Assembly (NCBI GenBank): GCA_015501055.1
Contig: JADNYV010000011.1
Coordinates: 455,850-519,849, forward strand
Direction of reading: 5' to 3'
Source: Mucidula mucida
Lineage: Eukaryota; Basidiomycota; Agaricomycetes; Agaricales; Physalacriaceae
Length of the DNA: 64,000 nt
Below, one piece after another: positions 56,454-64,000 of the stretch. A program made the translations under genes and the position numbers. The notes under the pieces were generated by a model that saw only the letters and a list, made by a program, of their open reading frames with translations, was not told the DNA's origin and did not search any database. The stretch's first letter is position 1, and each line of letters starts with the position of its first letter.

Positions 56454-56689
56454 GACGTCACCTTCTCGCGCTTGACTTTAGACCGCCATGTACAGGCGCG
56501 AACTGAAGGGCATTCCGAGTTTATTCACACCATCATCATTCCAGATTCATGCAAGTACGAAAGGCGGTTGCGTCTGGGACTAGAGAGCAGGCTACGTCCT
56601 GTTCCTCTGCTACGCCAGACCTTTCTACCAGCAACAAGATTCCGCGCACACCCAAAGAAGAAAACGAAATTGCTATCTCTGAATTCCGT

Positions 56690-57190
56690 CCCTCTGTATT
56701 GCCCGAGGATCGTATCTTTCGCTGGACTTCGCCGTACTCGCTTTCATTCCAAGCCTCGCTCTTGTCCAAATTTCCTACTTTATACACACCAGTTATCTTG
56801 GATCTCTCGCGCGACGCGTTCGATAAGCCAACCAACGCGCATCAACTACGGCATAGGCCTTCTTCGCTTTCACCAGTTCTGTGATAGAAATGAGTCTCCT
56901 GAATCCGATCGCATGCCAGCGTCTACGATTCTTCTCGCCGTAAGCACGTTTGTTACTGTCACTCGACCGTGTTGATCAATGCATTCAGGGTTTCGTCGCC
57001 TGGGCACACAAAGAAAGAGCCACCCCAGGTGATACCATCGTTACGTGGCTCAAGGGCGTCCATGCTTGGCACACCCTCAACAACGCAGAGTGGCACGGCG
57101 ATGACTCTTTCATCTCTCTCCTCACAAGATCCGCTTCCAAGAAAATTCCGCGTACTACACCTCGTTCTCAACACTAGTCGTCGTCGCGCC
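56690..57190 (+). pseudogene. Tyrosine-recombinase-like core-binding domain remnant (copy 2)
   Basis: Better preserved than copy 1: RINYGIGLLRFHQFCDRNE, DRMPAST and, after a short gap, GFVAWAHKERATPGDTIVTW with LKGVHAWHTLNNAEWHGDDS, then TRSASKKIPRTTPRSQH and a TAG near 57177. Only the N-terminal DNA-binding part is present; the catalytic domain is missing. A downstream stretch (SEELLLERLPWRRLDDGSS, about 57250-57305) may be residual element sequence. Confidence 0.6.
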
Positions 57191-57656
57191 ATAAGGAGTC
57201 GGCATAACATGAACTTTATTCCTGCAAATAGCTTTCGACTGGCCCGGCGGAGCGAAGAGTTACTTCTGGAACGTTTGCCTTGGAGACGGTTGGATGATGG
57301 AAGCTCATATTCATTCGCGCAAGCTAGAGGACTTTATTCCGACCATGATATCTCGCACGTACAGCTCAGACCGTCACTTACATTAATCAGAAACTAGATG
57401 ACTCCATTTAGAAATCACCGCATTCTGTCGTATCAAGTCGCCTGGCTTTACCATACAAGCTCAAGCTGTCGCGAGGGATCGCCATGTGACCGTGTATGAA
57501 CGTTACCTGACCCTTTGCTGTGACATGTTCAAGAATTAGGGATTGAAATGGTACTAATCATTTTTTGGTCGTTTACGCGGCGGAGACTCGGTAGAAACCC
57601 GCTGTTGTGAACATGTCAGGTAAATTGTCGCCGGCGGTGAATCGAAGTGGGCAATA
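57191..57656. other. Spacer before FunK1 copy E
   Basis: Counterpart of 45991-46436. The minus strand at 57554-57656 keeps the FunK1 basic tail (TESPPRKRPKND) in a shifted frame. No other gene seen. Confidence 0.45.
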
Positions 57657-60078
57657 TCAGAAAGCACCGTCCATCTCCTTCCGCCGCTTCTCCAGTATCT
57701 CTGCCACAATGTCATCGTCCTCGGTAGGGAGCATTTCCACTGCCTTCTCCAACATAGCAATGACTCTCCGATGCAGAGTGTGGTATTCATATAACTCGCG
57801 ATGAGTATATGCCAGGCGAAGAAGACCGAGCCATTCACGAACAAGGGGCTTGAGAGGGTGAAAGTAGGGATGGAAATTGCCTATGATGTCCTTTTCAAAG
57901 TCACTGGGGATGGCAAAAAGACAGTGCTTGTTCAACGCGAGTGTGGCGTTATCACTGTTAAAGACGCGATAGACGACTTTACGCAGCACATTTCCGTGTT
58001 CTGTGAGCTCGGCACGACGGCCGCTAGGTCCACTTCGCGTCAGGCAGATATGGACCAAGATCCACAAAAATGATTCAATATCATGGATTGCATCTTGATA
58101 TGGGACTGCTATTGAGTCAGTTCCATATCTGACCGGGGCAGCGCCAAGCACTTCTGCGCTAGCATAAGGAGGAGTTCCCTAAAAGAAAAGACGTCAAGAT
58201 CAATCTGAAGGTTTGTAGGATAGGACTTACAGTTCTAGACGCCTTAGAAGTGTCCTTGTCCTCATCCTCTGATACAAGCACGGCGGGATTGAAGTCGAAA
58301 CTCCGTTCAACCTTTATATCTATGAGCGTGAATACCAAAATGTCCAATGAGACATACACGGTGCCATCCTAACCGATCTGTTGTAATAATATGATCTTCT
58401 TGAGCGGGAGGGAATGCTAAACTATACTCGATGGCCGCGATCGTATAGGTGTAGAAATCCTCGGACACATCACACGCAGAGGAAATAACATCAGGGTGCA
58501 GTGATAGTGACAGCTTGGGCGAGTGCTTGCGTCTTCTAAAATAAGAAGTGATTGCGGGGGAGAGGGACGCAATTTCAGCCTCTGGTATTGGGTCATTTTG
58601 AGTTTGAGCCGGAGGGAGCGTTCTGGGATTTCGAGCACCCAGCTTTGAGCGATCCAAGTCAATAAGACACCCTTTGGTGCCAAAAGAAGTCGTCCCTCCT
58701 TCACCTGGACAGCATGCGATCATGACATTTCCTGCACTGATATCACGGTGTAAACGACCGTGCTCGTAGAGAGATTCGTGACCTGCAAGCCGTCATTGTC
58801 AAAGAGACGTCGTTACACACGAAACAATTATACCTTGCACTCCGTTCAAGAACACCACGAAGAGTTCTTTCAATGTTGCGAAAGATGTTAGCGGCCAGCC
58901 GAAAGTCGACATAATGACGCGCGTGTGAGCTCGAGAAACATAGTCTCTCTCTCGAGGAGTGGTCATTTGGTCAATCTCGTCATCGTCCGTCGATGCGACA
59001 TGTAGGAAACGCTCTTCGCTTTCAGCCCGTAGACGCCTCATTCCCGGTTTTTGTCCGTCATCTGGCGGCAAGCTGCTCACACGTATGAACGTCCCAGTAC
59101 GATCCACCATATCGTCAATTACGACGTCCTCGTGTAGCGTTGTTGGACCAAGAAACTCGCATTCAGACCCCTTTGCCTTGCTATTGGATTCGCCTTCGGA
59201 CTCGACTAACTCGGGACGCCACGGCTCCTTGAGAACAAAGACCTGAACAAAGACGTGAGCTTGGCTTCAGGTCAGCGTTTGGTGAGTACCTCTGCACCGA
59301 GTTGATCATTGATTAAGGGTACCACTGTCCAGACAGATGTTGCCCTACCACGCATCACTCTTGCATGAGCAACGCTCGTCGCTTTGTACTGCCTACCGTC
59401 TTTGGGTGTGGGCTCCTTGTACGAATCAGTCGCAAAGACTGTCGTACTCGTCAATCGGTAGGAATCCACCACCTCTTTAGGCTGAACATAGAATGTCATG
59501 GAGGGATCAAAGCCAAGTTTGTGTGGGGCAAGGACGGCAAACGAGGCAATAATACGGATAAAAAGTTTCGGAAACTAACAGTCAAGAAATTTCAATCATA
59601 GCGTGGTGCGTATCGAATACGGAACTCACCTTGTGGATATCGATAGGCGTACTAGTAAGGAGGACGCCGAATCGGTCACGGAGGCATACTGACATGCATC
59701 GCGGACCTTCGCGGTCCAAGAGTAAATCCGAAAACGAATCGATGATCGGGTTGTTCGCGCAATATTTGCCGCAGATAGCCGATAAGCTGTTTGACCACCC
59801 CCTCCCACCCGTCCTTGTCGCTGCGCTTCATCTCCAGCGCGGCGACTATTTGCAGCCACCAAATTACACCCTATACATACAGTCAGTCTCAAGCGATGCC
59901 TGAAATTCGATAAAATAGCACTTTGGCTTCATCCTACAATACAAGTCAGGATATCGTCCGAAATCAAGGGTGTTTGACATACCGGAGATAAATTCTGGAC
60001 ACGGTCATATAGCATACTATGTGCAAGCAGACAATGCGGCCGCATGTGTGCATCAGAGTTCGGAGGGTAATCAACCCA
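57657..60078 (-). pseudogene. FunK1-type kinase copy E, 5'-truncated
   Basis: Sister of copy C with a cleaner frame: HRRVIAMLEKAVEMLPTEDD, DIESFLWILVHI, GRLHRDISAGNVMIA, GCLIDLDRSKLGA and MVDRTGTFIRVSSLPPDDG are readable. It is cut at about 60078 and joined head-to-head to the NAB2-like gene, so the N-terminal domain is missing. A patch at about 58470-58512 matches copies A and D rather than sister C. Probably a pseudogene, though the catalytic loop is intact. Confidence 0.8.
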
Positions 60079-60091
60079 CCTCTTGTGGCCG

Positions 60092-61062
60092 ATGGATATG
60101 AATATGATGAATGGCATGCAAGGGCAACAGGCTTTTCCAGGTATGAATGGAGCCGGCAGAGGTCGGGGGAATGGGCGGGGACGCGGTGGTGCCCGTGGTC
60201 GTGGTGGACATTCACAGACATCGTCGACACCTTCTGGCGAAGAGGCTTTCCACAATGTCGCTGCGCCGACCCCCACTATGGCCACCTCTGCTCAGCCCAC
60301 TCCACCTGTTGGTCAGCAACGGACAACGTATGTGTTTCCCGAGCGACTGCAGTCGCCCACTTTGTGCAAGTTCTCCTTAAAATGTACGAACCCGCATTGT
60401 CGATGGGCGCATCCCTCACCAGTCGCGACGACGGAAAGTGGCGTCGTCGTCAGTACAGAGCCTTGTGAGCAAGGAAAGAACTGCAAAGACAAGGATTGTG
60501 CAAAGACGCATGTCAGTCCTGCTGTCTTGACTGCCAATCGTGAGTTTTCTAGTTGATCTCATCTGTACGATACTAATAAAATTTAGCCAATGCTCCTCCA
60601 CCTGCGCCTGCACCTGCTCCGGTTCATGTGCCTCACCATCCTCCTCCTTCCTCTGCTGTCCCTTGTCGCTTTGGTGCCGCTTGCACGCGAGCGGGATGCA
60701 CGTTCAGTCATCCACCTCGTCCGTCCGCCCACAGCGCTCCACGTGCTCAATCGTGCAGATACGGCGCTGGTTGCACTCGTGCGAGCTGTCAATTTCAACA
60801 CCCCGAAGGACGCGTACTTCCTAACTCTTTCCATCGTGGCCTATCGGCTACCGCGCCTTTGGTGAACGTGCCGACGCCTGAGACCGGTACTATGGGCGGC
60901 CCTAGCCCCCATAAGAGCGCCAAGTTTACGAACAGTGCGGCCTCTGTGAAGGAGAAATTGGAGAAGCTAGAGCAGGAGAAGAACGAGATGGAGAAGGACC
61001 TCAAACTGAAGGAGGACGCCGCCAACAAGGATTCGAAGTCTCAGGTTGCCATCACTGCTTGA
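60092..61062 (+). CDS. NAB2-like CCCH zinc-finger protein, 5'-truncated (copy 4)
   Basis: I noticed no base difference from the copy at 48882-49852, including the RG-rich stretch, the four CCCH fingers, the intron and the SQVAITA end (TGA 61060-61062). The same junction to FunK1 lies at about 60078. The perfect agreement, in contrast to the diverged flanks further left, points to recent duplication or homogenisation of this segment. Confidence 0.75.
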
Positions 61063-61901
61063 GGACTCTGTTTTAATTATCTATCGCAAAGTGCACATAT
61101 TCATCGTTAGCATCAGTAACTTGTACTCTTTCCTTTTTTTATTTAGCTTGTGCTTCTGTTTATCTGGTACATACACATCCGTAGTCAAAGTACCGTAGTC
61201 GCTGCCTTGCAGGAGGACACGGGATTTTTGGGACGGGGAGGAAGTGGAATCGTATCTCTTTGCGAACGGCCTGCTCAGAAGAAGCAGTGCCTGGTGCTCC
61301 TCCTCCCTTATGTGTGTTTGAGTTGTGTGAAGGGCTCCTTGTGGCGCTATTTTGTAGATGTCAGTTGAAATGGCACCGTTGATCACAACCATCACGACGC
61401 AATACTGGTTCCAGAGACTTCGCAGTAACCTGGGGTGTAGACTCACATTTGCACCCAGGCTGCTAAAGGAAAATCCGTGAGGTGAAACATTCAATCCTCG
61501 TTGGAGCCTTACCACTTCCTGGATGAATCCTGGATACAACAGCAAGACGATCAGACGTAGTCCTCATCCCCCCTAAAGAATTGCTGAAGAGCAGATGCGT
61601 CGACACCGTGACTACGAGCACCGTTGGTATAAGTCGTGAATTACGCGGTGACATACTATGTTTCATTGGAGGTTGACGCACTCACTGTTTTTACAGGCGC
61701 TCGTCTTGAGATCTCAGTAAGCGTAATGCTACGAATTCAACCAGGTCATACAACTTTCGCACAGGGACTCGAGTACTGCCAGCTCAATTGTGAACCTCAA
61801 GTGAACCTTGTCAACCATGTCCGCAAAGCTCGCTTTCACTTGCTGTGCCTTGCTCGGGACGTGTGCTTACGCCTACCAACATGTCAGAATAATTAATCCC
61901 A
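61063..61901. other. Spacer, duplicate of 49853-50690
   Basis: Differs from copy 1 by one extra C near 61567 and few other changes. No supported gene. Confidence 0.45.
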
Positions 61902-63235
61902 ATGGCGACTTTGCACGAGACACTGCTCTGGACTGTTCGCTTATGGTGGCACCGGCATCCAGCTTCCGGAGACCTCGCTGACTGGGACATGGGACTAGAT
62001 TACGACGACATGAAAGATTTTCACAAACGCAAACTATGCGCCATGGATGCTTGGAAGTTCCTGGCCCCCTTCTTCGCGTCACAGGGATACTTTCTATATG
62101 TCAGAAACCTAGACAATGACCCAATTCTCGACGCCCCGAGGTGGCCTCCGCCGTCTTCGTCTCAGGAATATCCATACACCAGAGTATTGCGTACAGCGTC
62201 GCATTTTGATTTCCCGGTACGTAGTTGTCGTTCCTTCGAAATTTTCTCATCCGTTGAATAGGATATGCGCTTATGGGCCGCTAGAGATCGACTTGGAAGA
62301 GAACTTGTCTTGAAGTAAGTCACCCTGGGTTTTGACAGCTTTCGTAGATATGCAATCTTATACAGATTGATCTCTACTACCTCTTCTCCGACAACAGAAT
62401 TCCTTGCCTTACAGCGGCTCAACACTCCAGCTGCACGCTCGGATCCTCGAAATCACACTATCCCTGTGTTGGACTTTGTTACATGGGGTGGTTTGGTCTT
62501 CGCAGTGATGCCACGGTGCATTGGTTGATTGGCTGTCCCTGCGTCTGCATTCCCAAGTTTACTCGTCACAAGCTGGATATCCGCCTTCTACATTCGCTTC
62601 AAGACAATAGAGGATTCTATGTTTCTCTGGGAGCAGCTTCTTGAAGTGAACAATCTCCTAGATCGAGCCGGTCTCGTCGCTGACCTTGATTTAGGCTCTG
62701 GAGTTCTGTCACGAACAGCGCATTGCGCACTGCGATATTTTGGACCAAAATACTTTGGTCAATGTCCTTCCTGGCGATGTGATTGATTTTGGTATTTTTG
62801 ACCTTGATAAAGACTGTGTCTTCGCCTTCATCGACTACGGGTTTGCTTCGGTGGTGCCTCTGGATATGGCGCTCGAGGATGCGCCCCTTCGCATAATCTG
62901 TGATTGGACTTCAGAGACGGTCTACAAGGCAGAGGTACCACTTGCAACCCATTTGAGGTGGACGTTCTTTTTCTCGGAGCACTGATGCAGCGCCACATAC
63001 GAGTGAGTGTGCCATCTTATGCCGTTTTCTTCTACTTACAAGCGCGACAACACAGATGGTACCGGATGTGTTTCCTGAAGGGGTCCAATTTGTGGAGAGG
63101 ATGATGGGTTTGCATGGTGCGTGCGTGCCCTCCGCTTTGGAGGCTCTACGCGACTTCCGGACCGTAAAGGGGGAAATGAGCCGCGCCACGCTCAATCATA
63201 AATTTGTCTCCCAGCTGTGGAATGGTCGCATCTGA
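61902..63235 (+). pseudogene. Kinase-like gene copy 4, frameshifted in C-lobe
   Basis: Same exon plan as copy 3 from ATG 61902. The catalytic loop HCDILDQN is intact (GAT 62734-62736), as are FAVMPRW and FIDYGFASVVP. After EDAPL one C is missing relative to copy 3 (CCTTCGCAT against CCTTCCGCAT, near 62889). This shifts the frame so the product ends in RWTFFFSEH at about 62985. Ancestral C-lobe sequence continues in the other frame to TGA 63235. The frameshift lies just before the TGA that interrupts copy 3, so both copies are disabled at nearly the same place. Confidence 0.75.
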
Positions 63236-63748
63236 AAAGACAACCGCATAACTTTGTTGAGCTGCAAATATATATGACGTTGCCTTGCATAAATGACGAT
63301 GCATGCACAGAGACATGAAGACATATCAAAGCTATTCGCAGAGAACACGGCTTGAAGGTGCTAGAGGACTCGCGTGGCCTTGGAACGCTCAGGATCTCCC
63401 CCACATTGCCGCGTGAGCCAAGACGGTCGATTGCAAGCATGGAAGGCCGTTCAAGAGAGCGTGGTCGAACCGTCCAATGCAGCTTGAGTATCGCAGTCCT
63501 ATAAGAAGCGATACTTTGACTTCACGATTCAACCTGGCTAGCCAATCCATAGTAGCAGAGGATTAATGTCTTATGATGTGCTCCTTGTTATCGCCAATAT
63601 GTCGTTTCCGTGTGAAGCTATGTACGACGCTGGTGGCCCCGCTTCCGATCACCCAACGGACGAAATGGTACTTTGCTGATTACTCCAAGATGCCGCAATA
63701 TTGAAGGCATGTGTAGGCTCTTGTGATAGATCTACATTGACATCTGCC
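63236..63748. repeat. Shared 3' flank of kinase-like gene
   Basis: Fourth copy of the flank described at 23828-24416; no gene. Confidence 0.55.
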
Positions 63749-64000
63749 ATATTTCTTCTTGTTTACATTCTCCAGGTGTATGCCTCAACTTCCCTCAAGA
63801 ACTCTGCCTTCCCTTTCACAGGTGCCCAACCCAGTCGTCTTGCTCGGGTACTGACACAGTGGCTGTTGCCGCCAAGGATATGCATAACGATTTCCTATGA
63901 TTAAACTCAACTTCGGCGAGAAGGAACAGCGCTTCATATACTCATGGGAGGCCCAAGTCGGTAAACTCTTTCACTGTAATTGGGCGCCCCTTGGAACCAC
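63749..64000 (-). pseudogene. SDR/NmrA-type gene 3' fragment (copy 4, cut by window)
   Basis: Corresponds to 24417-24670 of the intact gene. The stop codon TAA of the other copies is changed here (ATA at 63749-63751 on the plus strand), so the frame would read on. The last exon sequence is present with a deletion near 63775. The remainder lies outside the window. Confidence 0.75.

Larger units (their letters stand above)
55980..64000 (+). repeat. 11.2-kb tandem segmental duplication, copy 2 (cut by window edge)
   Basis: Starts at GCGCAG (55980-55985) directly after the FunK1 copy D flank and repeats the order of copy 1. It continues to the window end inside the SDR fragment, equivalent to about 52790 in copy 1, so about 3.2 kb of the unit is unseen. 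Confidence 0.88.

Noticed and set aside
1..64000. Search for tRNA, rRNA, CRISPR arrays and bacterial-type operons
   Set aside because: No convincing T-loop or anticodon-arm pattern was found by eye, no direct-repeat array with spacers, and the DNA is clearly eukaryotic with spliceosomal introns.

Overview
The window is nuclear DNA of a filamentous basidiomycete, almost certainly an agaricomycete. Genes carry many GT-AG introns of about 45-70 bases, lie on both strands with short spacers, and include lineage-typical families: a FunK1-type fungal protein kinase, a second expanded kinase-like family, F-box debris, and the WHD-type mitochondrial AAA protein. All assignments come from reading translations and conserved motifs; no database search was run.

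Layout. 1-8.2 kb: an unrecognised partial gene, VPS41 (HOPS subunit), an aminoglycoside-phosphotransferase-like kinase and a decayed F-box gene. 8.9-17.6 kb: a frameshifted PEP-mutase/isocitrate-lyase family pseudogene, scrambled pieces of FunK1 and of a NAB2-like CCCH gene, a kinase-like gene whose catalytic Asp reads Asn, and the only full-length FunK1 gene (copy A). 19.5-23.4 kb: an intact PEP-mutase/ICL-family gene and an L-lactate dehydrogenase (flavocytochrome b2). 23.7-29.7 kb: kinase fragment, intact NAD(P)-binding (NmrA/SDR-type) gene, FunK1 fragment and FunK1 copy B (broken).

31-45.3 kb is a conserved housekeeping island: mitochondrial AAA protein, an acidic hypothetical protein, a SAP-domain protein, an NFKBIL1-like protein, ARP3, ribosomal protein eL33, glutaryl-CoA dehydrogenase and a family-X DNA polymerase. 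Two divergent pairs share short promoters (84 and 314 bases between start codons).

44.8-64 kb is a tandem segmental duplication with an 11.2-kb period. Each unit holds the 5' end of the polymerase gene, a tyrosine-recombinase-like fragment, a truncated FunK1 gene, a 5'-truncated NAB2-like zinc-finger gene, a kinase-like gene and the 3' half of the SDR gene; unit 1 then carries a FunK1 5' half (copy D). The left edge of the unit lies inside the polymerase gene, so a 5' stub of that gene was left at the internal junction (about 55,980). The second unit runs off the right edge.

Most notable observations: (1) a rearranged multi-copy FunK1/NAB2/kinase/SDR block with several readable junctions and signs of gene conversion; (2) kinase-like copies with different lesions (catalytic D to N in one, stop or frameshift in the others); (3) exons of 9, 9, 12 and 27 bases, one of which encodes the haem-ligand HP of flavocytochrome b2; (4) a probable GC-AG intron; (5) a small inversion inside a FunK1 remnant. 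I did not find a clearly new multi-gene biochemical system; the duplicated, shuffled kinase block is the best candidate for follow-up.
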